Assembly (NCBI GenBank): GCA_026400815.1
Contig: JAPLOI010000017.1
Location: forward strand, 1 to 64,000
Length of the DNA: 64,000 nucleotides
Direction: 5' to 3'
DNA from: Alphaproteobacteria bacterium
Lineage (GTDB): Bacteria > Pseudomonadota > Alphaproteobacteria > Acetobacterales > Acetobacteraceae
The position numbers were made by a program, and so were the translations under genes. This document shows positions 51,075 to 62,191 of this stretch, piece by piece. The notes beneath the pieces are model-generated. The model saw nothing but the letters and a program-made list of their open reading frames with translations, searched no databases and had not been told where the DNA came from. The number at the start of each line of letters is the position of its first letter. Within the stretch, counting starts at the first letter, position 1.

Positions 51075-52688
51075 TCAGAGCGGCCCCCCCGACCGGGCTA
51101 TGCGGAACAGCAACCCGCCATACACCCCCAGCAGCAGCACGATCGCCACGGTGAACGACACCACGGAGATGATGCGCGCGCTCGGCGAGGTCACCGCCAC
51201 CATGGAAATGCTGCCGGCCACCGGCAGCCCGAGGTCGCGCAGCTCATCGAGCGTATGGAAAGATTGGTCGAACTGCGCCAGCAGCAACGCCAGGCCCACG
51301 CCCAGCGCCAGCGCCGCCACCAGCACGCCACTCGTCATCAGCGCCCGCTTCGGCTCCACCGCATTCTGCGGCACCTGCGGCGGGTCGATGATCTGGATCT
51401 TGATCTTGTCGGCATCCGCCTCCGCCGCCGAGCCAATGCGCATCGCTTCACGCCGCGACAGCAGCTCCTCGTAATTCTTGCGCAGCACGTCGTAGTCGCG
51501 GTTGAGGTTCATGAACTCGGCCTGCAGCCCGGGCGCGCCGCGGGCGATCTCCTCCAGCCGGTTGCGCTCGCGCGTGGCATCCGAAAGCTGGCGCTGCAGC
51601 GACGACAGCGCCGATTCCGCCTCCACCAGCCGCACCTTCAGCTGCTCGTACACGGGGTTCGGCTGCGAACGGCTGCGCGATCCCGCAGCCGGGGCCGTCG
51701 CGTCGCCCGCCGCGGCGGCACTGGCGCCGGCCGCCTCGCGCGCCAGCTGCTCGGCCTCGCGCAGCGCATTGGCGCGGTGCGTCTCGATCTCGCGCCGCGT
51801 GAACACCACGTCCGGGTGGTTCGGGGTGTAGCGCAGCAGCAGCTGCTCCAGCCGCGACTGCGCCTCGTCCATCTTCTGCTTGGAAGGACCGGTGAGGCTG
51901 CGCAGCAGCGCCTGCGCGCCGCCGGGCCCGCTGCCCTGCGTGTCGGTCTCGGTCACCAGCAGCGGCGGCACCGCGGCCACCTCGCTGCGCAACATGTCGC
52001 GCTTGGTGTTCTCGTCCTGCAGCGCGCCCTGCAGCGCCCGCACCATCTGCGTGGCGGTCTCAAGCCGGGTCACGCCGTTCATGTCGTTCGGCAGCAGGTC
52101 CATGTATTTGGCGCGGAAATCCGCCCGCCGCCGCTCCGCGTCGCGCAGCTGCCGCTCATAGGCGGCGATCTGCTGCTCCAGGAACAGGGTGGCATTCTGC
52201 ATTTCGGAGCGGTTGGCGCCGGTCTTGCTCTCGATGAACGTCGTCAGCACCGTCTGCACCACGTCGAAGGCCAGCTTCGGGCTGGCATGGCGATAGGTAA
52301 TGGTGAACAGGTTGCGCGTGTGCGGCGTGATCTTGATCGCGCCAGCCAAGCCCTGGACCATCGCCTCAAGATCCGAGGAGCCGGAGATCTGCAGGTTGAG
52401 ATCGGTGTTGGCGATCAGCTTCTCCAGGTTCGGCCGGCTCAGCAGCGTGCGCTGCAGCATGTCCACCTGGCCGCCCACCTGGTTCTCCACCGCCAACCCG
52501 CGCAGCAGCGGGGTCAGCACAGCGTCGGCCTCCACATACAGGCGCGCGCTGGCTTCGTAGCGGTTGGGGATCATCGTCACCGCAACCCAGCCGATGGCGC
52601 ACACGATCCACGTGCACGCCACCATGGCCCAGCGGAATCGCCAGGCCGCGGATGCCTGGCGCCGTACCAGGACGCGGAGATGTTCCAT
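51075..52688 (-). CDS. XrtA-associated polysaccharide chain-length determinant (Wzz/GNVR type)
   Basis: A 537-residue PCP-2-like protein. A transmembrane helix near residues 20-40 (WAMVACTWIVCAIGWVAV) and a second near 430-450 flank a long periplasmic coiled-coil region. A third hydrophobic stretch is near 505-525. The GNVR-type motif region before the second helix reads IDPPQVPQNAVEPKR. It sets polymer length together with the BY-kinase. Confidence 0.92.
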   Translation of the reverse strand: MEHLRVLVRRQASAAWRFRWAMVACTWIVCAIGWVAVTMIPNRYEASARLYVEADAVLTPLLRGLAVENQVGGQVDMLQRTLLSRPNLEKLIANTDLNLQISGSSDLEAMVQGLAGAIKITPHTRNLFTITYRHASPKLAFDVVQTVLTTFIESKTGANRSEMQNATLFLEQQIAAYERQLRDAERRRADFRAKYMDLLPNDMNGVTRLETATQMVRALQGALQDENTKRDMLRSEVAAVPPLLVTETDTQGSGPGGAQALLRSLTGPSKQKMDEAQSRLEQLLLRYTPNHPDVVFTRREIETHRANALREAEQLAREAAGASAAAAGDATAPAAGSRSRSQPNPVYEQLKVRLVEAESALSSLQRQLSDATRERNRLEEIARGAPGLQAEFMNLNRDYDVLRKNYEELLSRREAMRIGSAAEADADKIKIQIIDPPQVPQNAVEPKRALMTSGVLVAALALGVGLALLLAQFDQSFHTLDELRDLGLPVAGSISMVAVTSPSARIISVVSFTVAIVLLLGVYGGLLFRIARSGGPL

Positions 52689-52705
52689 GCTTCAATAACC
52701 CCGGT

Positions 52706-53392
52706 TCAGAACCAGCTCTGTGGAATAATCAGCGTATCGCCAGGCTTCATCTCCACATTTTGGCAGATGTCGCCGCTCTTAATCAGGTCGTTCAGGCGAA
52801 CGGGAACTTCCTCGTTTCGGCCGTCCACGCGCCGCACGATCTTGGCGCTGTTGCCCGAAGCATAGCGTGTCAGGCCGCGCGTGGCGATCATCACGTCAAG
52901 CACGGTCATGCCGTCGCGGTACGGAATCGCCGTCGGCTCCGTCGCCTCGCCCACCACCTTCACCTGGCGTTCGAACGGGCCGATGAACCCGGTCACCATC
53001 ACCGTCACGATCGGGTCCTGCACGTATTCCTTCAGCCGGTCCTCCAGCTCCTTGCCGAGCTGGGTCGGAGTCTTGCCGGCGGCCACGATGTCGGGGATCA
53101 GCGGCATGGAGATCCGACCATCCGGCCGCACCGGAATACCCGGCATGCTCAGCTCCGGCGCGCGATAGACGGAGATGCTCAGCGCATCGCCGGCCCCGAT
53201 CACATAGGAAGATGTCGTCACCACCCGCCCGGCCGCGGCACTCTGGGCTGCCGCGGCCTCGCTGCCCGGGGCCGGGCAGGCGGGCCCCACCCCGGGCGTC
53301 CCGCCGGAGCAGGCGGCCAGGAACATCAGCGCGGGCAGCGCCAGCACCGGGGGCAGCCAGGCAGTGCGATGGGCGGGGCGCTTGAATGTCAT
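52706..53392 (-). CDS. XrtA-associated polysaccharide export lipoprotein (Wza-like)
   Basis: A 228-residue lipoprotein with signal PPVLALPALMFLAAC (lipobox LAAC) and a poly_export domain (YVIGAGDALSISVYRAPELS), followed by SLBB-like repeats (VKVVGEATEPTAIPYRDG). It forms the outer-membrane export channel. ATG 53392 was chosen because it begins the lipoprotein signal; a frame extends to 53488 but without features. It is the first gene of the minus-strand EPS operon, downstream of the tRNA. Confidence 0.92.
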   Translation of the reverse strand: MTFKRPAHRTAWLPPVLALPALMFLAACSGGTPGVGPACPAPGSEAAAAQSAAAGRVVTTSSYVIGAGDALSISVYRAPELSMPGIPVRPDGRISMPLIPDIVAAGKTPTQLGKELEDRLKEYVQDPIVTVMVTGFIGPFERQVKVVGEATEPTAIPYRDGMTVLDVMIATRGLTRYASGNSAKIVRRVDGRNEEVPVRLNDLIKSGDICQNVEMKPGDTLIIPQSWF

Positions 53393-53507
53393 GTCGCTCT
53401 CTCGCTGCAAAGGGTGCGGCCGGCCGGCCGAAGGAAGCGGCCCCAGGGGCCCCACGGGCGCACAATCGGCGCGCGGCGGGCCCGCCATGCACCCCGCCGT
53501 GCGGAAC

Positions 53508-53582
53508 TGGTAGGCGCGGAAGGAATCGAACCCCCAACCTCTGCCATGTGATAGCAGCGCTCTGCCTTTGAGCTACACGCCT
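53508..53582 (-). tRNA. tRNA-Val (CAC)
   Basis: The minus strand folds into a full cloverleaf: acceptor AGGCGTG/CGCGCCT, D-stem GCTC/GAGC, anticodon stem CTGCT/GGCAG with loop ATCACAT, T-loop TTCGATT, discriminator A and an encoded CCA. The anticodon by position is CAC. Position 32 is A and 38 is T, an uncommon pair for tRNA-Val. The T-stem has two G-T pairs. Length is 75 nt with CCA. Confidence 0.85.
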
Positions 53583-54201
53583 GAAAACCCTTACCCTCGA
53601 ACGCGGGCACCCTCATCCGAACCGTCGCCTGCACGGCACCACCGCAGCAGGCCGCATAGAAGTCTCGCGAGTGTTGCGACCTACCATGCAGCCCAGGCTC
53701 CGGTAAAGAATGGCTCATACGCACCGCGACGCTCCGCTCACGGCATGGTGACGAAGACGAAAAAAGAACCGCCCGGCTTGCATCGCCACCCCGCTCCCCC
53801 CGCACCGGCTCCCCAACGGCCACGCCGCATGGGCGCCTCTCACTCCACTTCCGCCCATATCTGGCCTGGGCCTAAAGGGTGTAGCAGCGAGCTGCAGTAC
53901 AATTCCTTACAAAACTCCCTCTCGAAATGAGACGGAGCCCCCGCCCACGTGCATGATCCCGCAACGGGCCAGGGGCGATCCCAATGTCCCTGCTACTTCA
54001 CGTTGCGCCATCGCCGCGCAAGTCAACGCGATGTGAATGAAACATGAAGATCCTTTCAGGCACGTTCGTGCTGCGGCAGAGGCACCCCGCCGGGAGCCTG
54101 TTGCATGCATGCCTAGCGGCGCGGTAACACCCGCAGTGTTTATGAAACGTCAGCGGCCGCCATTTGGCCGCCCGTCGATCGGAATTTTTCAGGAGCGGGT
54201 C
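53583..54201. other. Divergent intergenic region of EPS locus
   Basis: About 620 nt between tRNA-Val/export operon (minus) and the priming transferase (plus). No credible gene is seen. It is less GC-rich than its surroundings, particularly around 53890-54200, so promoters for both arms are probably here. I found no sigma-54 site with exact GG-N10-GC spacing and good hexamers. The nearest match, CGGCAC...CAGCA near 53635-53650, is weak. Confidence 0.5.
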
Positions 54202-55572
54202 ATGGCACGTCTATTTGACGGATTCGTTGCCCTGGAGATGGTCGTTCTCGGCATTCTCGAGATCAGCCTCTGTTTTATCGTTTTCTATATCATCCTCCTT
54301 CCCGGAGACGTCGTCGCGGCCGCGGCGCCACAAGGCTTCCTCGGCCTGCACCACGACACCGCCAACCACGCCGCCATCCTCTCCCTCACGATCGGCGTGA
54401 TCTCCATGACCATTGGCATGTACCGCCCGGAGATCTGCCTGCAGACCCGGCGCCTGCTGGTCAATTCCGTCGTCGCCGGCGTGCTCGCCTTCCCCGCCAT
54501 CCTTGCGCTGAGCGTCGTCACCGACCTCGACCCCAGCTTCATCCTCGGGCAGGACGCGCTCTGGCCGATGAAGATCCTGCTGTCCTGGATCCTGTTGCTG
54601 TTCATCACCCGCCTCTGCTTCCGCGTCGTCCTGCGCAGCGGCATGCTCAGCCGCCGCGTGCTGATCGTCGGCAGCAGCGCCCAGGCTGCCGCCACGGAGG
54701 CCGCCATCCGCTCCATGCGCCGCGGCTTCTTCAGCCTCGTCGGCGTGATCGAACCGGCAGAGGCCGCCACGCTCACCCCGCCCGCGCTGCGCCTGCGCCG
54801 CATCTGGGGCGTCATCGTCACGCATGATGCCCTGCCCCCCGCCCGCGCCACGCTGGCCGCCGCCCTCGGCGCCAACAGCCGCACCCGCCTGTTCGACGAC
54901 GTGAGCTTCCGCGAACAGCAACTCCGCCGGCTCGACCTCGCCCAGCTCGCCTCCGGCTGGCTCGATGGCCTGGAACGCCCCGGCCGCGCCGCCCAGGCCC
55001 TGCGCCGCACGGCGGACATCGCCATCAGCCTCGCCATCCTGGCCGCCACCCTGCCCGTTATCGCGGTGGCTTCCCTGCTGGTCTGGTGCACCAGCCCGGG
55101 CCCGATCCTCTACCGCCAGGTCCGCGTCGGGCTGCACGGCCGCACCTTCACTTTGTTCAAGTTCCGCTCGATGCAGGTGAACGCAGAGGCGATGGGCCCG
55201 GCCTGGGCCTCCCGCCACGACCCGCGCGTCACCGCCTGGGGCCGCATCATGCGCCGCACCCGCATCGACGAGCTGCCCCAGCTCTTCAACGTGCTGCGCG
55301 GCGAGATGAGCATGGTCGGCCCCCGGCCGGAACGCCCGCACTTCGTCGAGCAGCTCGACAGCGCGATCCCTTTCCATTGCGACCGCACCCACGTGAAACC
55401 CGGCATCACCGGCTGGGCCCAGGTGAACTACCCCTACGGCGCCTCGGTGGAGGATGCCCGCCAGAAGCTGTCCTACGACCTCTATTACGTGAAGCACCGC
55501 AACCTGTTGCTGGACATCACCATCCTGCTCGCCACAGTGCGCGTGATCCTGTTCCAGGAAGGCGCGCGCTGA
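54202..55572 (+). CDS. Priming glycosyltransferase (undecaprenyl-phosphate sugar phosphotransferase, TIGR03013 type)
   Basis: A 456-residue polyisoprenyl-phosphate hexose-1-phosphate transferase that starts the EPS repeat unit. Four N-terminal helices and a Rossmann-like region (VLIVGSSAQAAA) precede the catalytic domain (about 265-456). Conserved parts are FKFRSMQVNAEAMGP, TRIDELPQLFNVLRGEMSM, GPRPERP and KPGITGWAQVNYPYG. ATG 54202 has CAGGAG before it. It leads the plus-strand arm of the locus. Confidence 0.92.
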   Translation: MARLFDGFVALEMVVLGILEISLCFIVFYIILLPGDVVAAAAPQGFLGLHHDTANHAAILSLTIGVISMTIGMYRPEICLQTRRLLVNSVVAGVLAFPAILALSVVTDLDPSFILGQDALWPMKILLSWILLLFITRLCFRVVLRSGMLSRRVLIVGSSAQAAATEAAIRSMRRGFFSLVGVIEPAEAATLTPPALRLRRIWGVIVTHDALPPARATLAAALGANSRTRLFDDVSFREQQLRRLDLAQLASGWLDGLERPGRAAQALRRTADIAISLAILAATLPVIAVASLLVWCTSPGPILYRQVRVGLHGRTFTLFKFRSMQVNAEAMGPAWASRHDPRVTAWGRIMRRTRIDELPQLFNVLRGEMSMVGPRPERPHFVEQLDSAIPFHCDRTHVKPGITGWAQVNYPYGASVEDARQKLSYDLYYVKHRNLLLDITILLATVRVILFQEGAR

Positions 55573-55685
55573 TTCACGCGCACGGCCCCGCCATCCCCAG
55601 GCCAACCGCAACCGGCTATGCAGCGCCCCGCCCGTGGCCCGCGGCGGCAGGCCTTGGCCCGCGGGGCACGGAGGAACAGCAGAAG

Positions 55686-55718
55686 ATGGCGGCACAGCGG
55701 ATGATCGCAGCCACATGA
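55686..55718 (+). CDS. Possible 10-residue leader peptide coupled to prsK
   Basis: GGAGGAA (55670-55676) is spaced 9 nt from ATG 55686, which opens a 10-codon frame (MAAQRMIAAT). Its stop overlaps the prsK ATG (ATGA). The prsK start itself lacks a good ribosome site, so coupling through this mini-frame is plausible. It is too short to judge by composition. Confidence 0.4.
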   Translation: MAAQRMIAAT

Positions 55719-57847
55719 TCGCGGCCGTAATGCTGGCCCATGCCGGCTGCGCGGCGATCTACGCCGCCCTCTCGGCGCTGATCCTGGTGCGCGCCCGCAC
55801 CAGCCGCACCGGCGGGCTGCTGGCCCTGGCCGCCGCCATCACCGCCGCCTGGGCCGCCAGCGTGGCGCTGGCGCCGCAGGCGCCGTTCTCCGGCCTCTCC
55901 GGCGCGCTCGACCTGCTGCGCCTGGTGGCCTGGTACCTCTTCATCCTGCATCTCTACCGCCGCACCGTACGCGCCCGCGGCCAGCTCACGCAGGCCTTCG
56001 CCATGATGGGCTTCGTGCTGCTGCTGGTCACCGCGGTCACCGTGCTGGTCGATCCCGCCGGCGCCAACGGCCCTTCCCTGCTCTCGGCCGGCGTGGCCGT
56101 CCGGCTGGGCCTGGCCGTCTGCACCATCCTGCTGATCGAGAACCTGTACCAGAACGTCGCCGAGGACGCGAAATGGTACATCAACCTGCCCTCGATCGGC
56201 CTTGGCGCGCTGTGCGTGTTCGACATCGTGCTGGCGGCAGATGCGGTGCTGTTCCGCCAGGCCTCGCCCAGCCTCGTGGGCGGCCGCGCCGTGGCCACCG
56301 CCATGGTCGCCCCCCTGCTGGCCATCGCCGCCGCCCGCAACCGGGATTGGAAGATCGACATCCACGTCTCGCGCAGCGCCGCCTTCCACAGCGCCACGCT
56401 GGTCGTCGCCGGCATCTTCCTGCTCGGCCTCTCGGCCGCCGGGGAGCTGTTCCGCCACCTCGGCGCCGGCTGGAGCGGCTTGGCCGAAACCAGCCTGGTC
56501 TTTGCCGGCCTGCTTTCCACCGTCGTGCTGCTCACCTCCACCAGCGCCCGCTCGCGCCTGCGCAGCATGGTGGTGGACAATTTCTTCTCCAGCCGGTTCG
56601 ACTACCGCCGCGAATGGCTGCGCTGCATCGCCAAGCTCTCCGCCGGCGACGCGGAGGGCACGCTGCCGGTGCGCGTCATCCGCGCCGTGGCCGACGTAGT
56701 GGATAGCCCCGGCGGCATCCTCTACCTGCGCCACAGCGAGGGCCCCGCCGCTTCCTATCACGTCGCTTCCTACCATTGGGCCGCGGCCTGGAACCTGCCC
56801 TCCGGCGGCATGCCCGTGGCCGCCGACGCCCCGCTGCTCGCCGCCCTGCACGGCCCCAACTCCGGCGGGATCGTGGAGCTCACCCACGCCAACCGCCCGC
56901 CGGAACTGCCCCAGGCCACCTGGCTCGCCGTCCCGCTGCCGCTCGGCCCGGCCCATCTCGCCGGCGCGGCCGAAACGCCGGGGGCCGAGGCCGCCATCCT
57001 CGGCTTCATCCTGCTCGCCCCGCCGCGCGCCCCCTTCCGGCTGGACCGCGAGGTGTTCGAGCTGCTGCGCATCCTGGCGCGCGAGGTCGCCACCTACCTC
57101 ACCGAGCAGCGTGCCACGGAAGTGCTCACCCAAAGCCGCCAGCTCGCCGAATACGGCAAGCGCTTCGCCTTCGTCGCGCACGACATCAAGAACGTCTCCT
57201 CCCAGCTCTCCCTGCTGCTCTCCAACGCCGAGCGCCACCTCGCCAACCCCGAGTTCCAGCGCGACATGCTGGCCACCGTGCGCGCCTCGGTGCAGAAGAT
57301 CTCCGCCCTGCTGCGCCGCCTGGAAGCGCCGGAGCCGGCCCCGCCCGCCGCCACGCTGCACCCGGTGGAACGCCTCGGCACCCTGCTCCCCAGCCTGCGC
57401 CGCGGCCACGACACCGATCTCCTGCTGGAGTACGACCGCACCGGCGTCGGCGTCGCCATGCCGGAAGCCGCGTTCGACGCCGTCATCACCCACCTCGTCA
57501 CCAACGCGGCCGATGCCACCCTGGCCCGCCACGCCGGCACCGTGCCGCCACCGCCGGTGCGCGTCAGTCTCAGCCATGTCGGCAACCGCGTGCTGGTGGA
57601 CATCGCCGACCAGGGCACGGGCATGAGCGAGGCCTTCGTGCGCGACACGCTGTTCCGCCCCTTCGGCACCGCCAAGCACGGCGGCACCGGCATCGGCGCC
57701 TTCCAGGCACGCGAGCTGGTGCGTGAGGCCGGTGGCGACCTCGTCGTCACCAGCCGCCCGGGCCAGGGCACCACCATGCGCCTCGTGCTCCCGGCCGCGG
57801 CCACCCGGCCGCAGCCGGCGCTGGCCAGCGAACAGGCCCAGGCCTGA
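55715..57847 (+). CDS. prsK: XrtA/PEP-CTERM system histidine kinase PrsK
   Basis: A 710-residue membrane kinase. About eight N-terminal hydrophobic helices (1-290) are followed by a GAF-like domain (about 320-460). The phospho-acceptor His489 is in FVAHDIKNVSSQL, the N-box is VTNAADATLARH, and G-boxes are DQGTGMSE and GGTGIGAF. It senses an unknown cue and phosphorylates PrsR, 107 nt downstream. The two always occur with exosortase A. Confidence 0.92.
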   Translation: MIAAVMLAHAGCAAIYAALSALILVRARTSRTGGLLALAAAITAAWAASVALAPQAPFSGLSGALDLLRLVAWYLFILHLYRRTVRARGQLTQAFAMMGFVLLLVTAVTVLVDPAGANGPSLLSAGVAVRLGLAVCTILLIENLYQNVAEDAKWYINLPSIGLGALCVFDIVLAADAVLFRQASPSLVGGRAVATAMVAPLLAIAAARNRDWKIDIHVSRSAAFHSATLVVAGIFLLGLSAAGELFRHLGAGWSGLAETSLVFAGLLSTVVLLTSTSARSRLRSMVVDNFFSSRFDYRREWLRCIAKLSAGDAEGTLPVRVIRAVADVVDSPGGILYLRHSEGPAASYHVASYHWAAAWNLPSGGMPVAADAPLLAALHGPNSGGIVELTHANRPPELPQATWLAVPLPLGPAHLAGAAETPGAEAAILGFILLAPPRAPFRLDREVFELLRILAREVATYLTEQRATEVLTQSRQLAEYGKRFAFVAHDIKNVSSQLSLLLSNAERHLANPEFQRDMLATVRASVQKISALLRRLEAPEPAPPAATLHPVERLGTLLPSLRRGHDTDLLLEYDRTGVGVAMPEAAFDAVITHLVTNAADATLARHAGTVPPPPVRVSLSHVGNRVLVDIADQGTGMSEAFVRDTLFRPFGTAKHGGTGIGAFQARELVREAGGDLVVTSRPGQGTTMRLVLPAAATRPQPALASEQAQA

Positions 57848-57903
57848 TGCCGGCCGCCGCCCGCGCCACCGAGATACCGCTTCCCGACGCTTTCGTGTAT
57901 GCG

Positions 57904-57915
57904 GAACGGCCGTTC
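57904..57915. promoter_or_regulatory. 12-bp palindrome upstream of prsR
   Basis: GAACGGCCGTTC is a perfect dyad with GCG on one flank and ACGC on the other, 39 nt before the prsR ATG. It may be a regulator site. No promoter hexamers are clear. Confidence 0.3.
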
Positions 57916-57954
57916 ACGCTTCGGTAGGAAGCGCCGGCAGGATAATGTGGAACC

Positions 57955-59394
<1,440 letters not shown>

Positions 59395-59400
59395 ATTTCC

Positions 59401-62184
59401 ATGCTCAAGAAAATGATCCTCGCCCTCGTGGTCCTGGGCGTGCTGGCCGGCGGCGGCGGTGTCGCCTGGTTCAAGTTCATGCGCCCGGTCGATCCCTTCG
59501 GCGCCGCCAAGGCCGCCATGGACAAAGGGGACCTGCGCACCGCCCAGATCGAGCTGCGCAACACCGTGCGCACCGATCCCAACAACGCGGAGGCGCATTT
59601 CCGCCTCGGCGCCGTGCAGCTGCGCATGGGCGACCCGGTCTCCGCCGAGCGCAGCCTGCGCCAGGCCCGCGACAACGGCTTCGACCCGCGCCCGATCGTC
59701 CCGCTCCTGGCCCAGACCTACATGGCCCAGGGCAAGTTCCGCGAGCTGCTGAAAGATTTCCCCCTCGCCCAAACCCCGCAAGACACGCAGGGCGCCATGC
59801 TCGTCATGCGCGGCACCTCGCACCTGCAACTCGGCGAGATCGACGAAGCCCAGGCCGCCTTCCTCGAAGCCGAGAAGGCCGCCCCCGCCGCGGTGGAGCC
59901 GCCGCTCTCCATGGCCCGCGTGCTGCTCGCCCGCCGCGACTTCCAGGGCGCGGAGCAGCGCGTGGACCGCGCCCTCACGCTGAACGCCCGCTCGCCAGAG
60001 GCGCTGGTGCTGAAGGCCCAGCTGCTCAACCTGCGCGGCGACCGCCGCAACAGCCTCTCGGCACTCGATTCCGCCATCCAGCAAGCCCCCGCCATGCTCG
60101 CCGCGCGGCTGGAGCGCGCCAACCTCCTCGTCGCCCTGGGCGACGACGCCAAGGCGAAGGAGGATGTCGCCACCGTGCTGCGCATGGAGCCGCGCAGCGC
60201 CGGCGGCATCTACCTGCAGGCCGTGCTCGCCGCCCGCGCGCGCGATTTCCAGACCGCGGATGCCTCCCTCACCCAGATCGCCAACCTGCTGCCCCGCTTC
60301 CCGCGCGGCTACTATTTCCTCGGCGTGGTGAAGTTCAACCTCGGCCAGGGCGAGCAGGCCCTCGATGCCGCCCAGCGCTTCGTCCAGCGCAACCCCACCG
60401 ACCTCGACGGCCTCAAGCTGCTCGCCCGCGTCAACATCGCCGCCCAGCGCGCCACAGAGGGCGTGCAGGTGCTGCGCAAGGCCATCGCCGACGGCGTGCA
60501 GGCCGATGCCGAAGTATATGACATCATGGGCCGCGCCCTGGCGCAGGACGGCAAGCCGCGCGAGGCGCTGGAGGCCTTCGAGCAGGCCGCCAAGCTCGCC
60601 CCCGAAAATGCCGACATCGTCACCCGCCTCGCCGCCATGCGCCTCGGCATGGGCGACGCCACCGGCGCCGCCCGCGACCTCGATACCTCCCTCGAACTCT
60701 CCCCGCGCCAGGTCGATGCCAACGAGGCCCTGATCGTCGCCGCCCTGGCCGCCGGCGACATCGAGCGCGCCAGCACCGCCCTGGAACGCGCCAAGCAGTC
60801 CGGCCTGAAGTCGGAGAACCTCGCCGTGCTGGAAGGCCTCGTGCTCTCCGGCCAGCTCAAGTTCGATGCCGCGCGCGCCGCCTACATCAACGCCCTGCGC
60901 GACTATCCGGGCTCGCTGCGCGCCCGCTTCAACCTCGCCCGCCTCGCCAACATGCAGGGCCGTAACGGCGAGGTGGAGCAGTATCTCGGCGACATCCTGC
61001 GCCAGGAACCGGCCAACGAGCAGGCGCTCACCATGATGGCCGGCGTGTTCGCCAGCGATGGCCGCCTCACCCGCGCCATCAGCCTGGCCGAGGCCGCCCG
61101 CACCGCCGCCCCCGCCAACCCCGGCGTCGCCGCCCTGCTCGCCGATCTCTATGTCCGCAACAACGAGGCCCGCCGCGCGCTGGAGGTCACGGATGCGGCC
61201 ATGAAAGACCTACAGACCCCGCCGCCCAACCTCATCCTGGCGCGCGCCCGCGCCCAGGTCACCCTCGGCCTGCTGAAGGAGGCGCAGGAAGGCTTCCGCC
61301 TGATCCTCGCCGCCGACCCCTCCGACATCGGCGCCCGCCGCGCCCTGGTCGAGATCATGCTGCGCGACAACAGCCCGGATTCGGCCCGTGCCCTGCTGCG
61401 CGACGGCCTCGCCGCCCAGCCCGGCCACCCCGCCCTCATCCAAACGCTCATCGGCATCGACCTGCGCGAAGGCCAGCCCGCCCGCGCGCTCACCACCCTG
61501 GCCGAGCTGCAGAAAGACCCGCGCAACCTGCCCGCCTCGCGCGGCCTGCGCGGCGACATCTACATGAACGGCAACAACTTCGTCGCCGCCGCCCAGGCCT
61601 ATCTCGACGACTTCAACGAAGCCCCGCGCCCCGACCTCGTGCTGCGCGCCGCCAACGCACTCGGCGCCGCCAACCGCCCCGCGGAGGCCAGCCGCCTGCT
61701 CACCGACTGGGTGGCAAAGGCGCCGGATGACATGAACGCCCGCCTGGCGCTCATCTCCTACGACATCGCCGCCCGCCGCCACTCGGAGGCGGAGGCACAG
61801 CTGACCCAGGTGCTGGAAAAGCAGCCGCTCAACCCGGTCGCGCTCAACAACCTCGCCTGGCTCTACCACCTCAAGAACGACCCCCGCGCCCGCGCCCTGG
61901 CCCAAAGGGCCTGGCTGCTCGCACCCAGCGCCCAGGTCGCCGACACGCTGGGCTGGATCCTCACCAGCCAGGGCGAGGCCGTCGCCGCCCTGCCGCTGCT
62001 GCGCCAGGCCGCCCGCGAACTGCCTAACGAGCCCACCATCCAGTACCACCTCACCGTCGCCCTGTCGGAAGCCGGCATCCGCGACGAGGCCATCACCATC
62101 CTGCGCCCCCTCGCCGCCGGCACCGCCACCTTCGACGAGAAAGACGACGCCACCCGCCTGCTGGAACGCCTCAACCGCCGCTGA
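59401..62184 (+). CDS. prsT: XrtA/PEP-CTERM system TPR protein PrsT
   Basis: A 927-residue protein with one N-terminal membrane helix (residues 5-22) and about twenty tetratricopeptide repeats across the rest, the known size of PrsT. It is likely a periplasmic scaffold for EPS assembly or PEP-CTERM protein handling. It begins 6 nt after prsR and is followed by a glycosyltransferase 7 nt on. Confidence 0.93.
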   Translation: MLKKMILALVVLGVLAGGGGVAWFKFMRPVDPFGAAKAAMDKGDLRTAQIELRNTVRTDPNNAEAHFRLGAVQLRMGDPVSAERSLRQARDNGFDPRPIVPLLAQTYMAQGKFRELLKDFPLAQTPQDTQGAMLVMRGTSHLQLGEIDEAQAAFLEAEKAAPAAVEPPLSMARVLLARRDFQGAEQRVDRALTLNARSPEALVLKAQLLNLRGDRRNSLSALDSAIQQAPAMLAARLERANLLVALGDDAKAKEDVATVLRMEPRSAGGIYLQAVLAARARDFQTADASLTQIANLLPRFPRGYYFLGVVKFNLGQGEQALDAAQRFVQRNPTDLDGLKLLARVNIAAQRATEGVQVLRKAIADGVQADAEVYDIMGRALAQDGKPREALEAFEQAAKLAPENADIVTRLAAMRLGMGDATGAARDLDTSLELSPRQVDANEALIVAALAAGDIERASTALERAKQSGLKSENLAVLEGLVLSGQLKFDAARAAYINALRDYPGSLRARFNLARLANMQGRNGEVEQYLGDILRQEPANEQALTMMAGVFASDGRLTRAISLAEAARTAAPANPGVAALLADLYVRNNEARRALEVTDAAMKDLQTPPPNLILARARAQVTLGLLKEAQEGFRLILAADPSDIGARRALVEIMLRDNSPDSARALLRDGLAAQPGHPALIQTLIGIDLREGQPARALTTLAELQKDPRNLPASRGLRGDIYMNGNNFVAAAQAYLDDFNEAPRPDLVLRAANALGAANRPAEASRLLTDWVAKAPDDMNARLALISYDIAARRHSEAEAQLTQVLEKQPLNPVALNNLAWLYHLKNDPRARALAQRAWLLAPSAQVADTLGWILTSQGEAVAALPLLRQAARELPNEPTIQYHLTVALSEAGIRDEAITILRPLAAGTATFDEKDDATRLLERLNRR

Positions 62185-62191
62185 ACCACCC

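Noticed and set aside
53392-53465. TTTGCA before the export lipoprotein gene as a -12 element
   Set aside because: The nearest GG is 11 nt away instead of 10 and the -24 hexamer is poor.
54202-54220. TGGCACGTCTATTTGAC as a sigma-54 promoter
   Set aside because: The -12 element lacks GC and the site overlaps the start codon of the priming transferase.
55616-57679. 687-residue minus-strand frame rich in Gly, Gln and His
   Set aside because: It is the antisense of prsK, with no motif.
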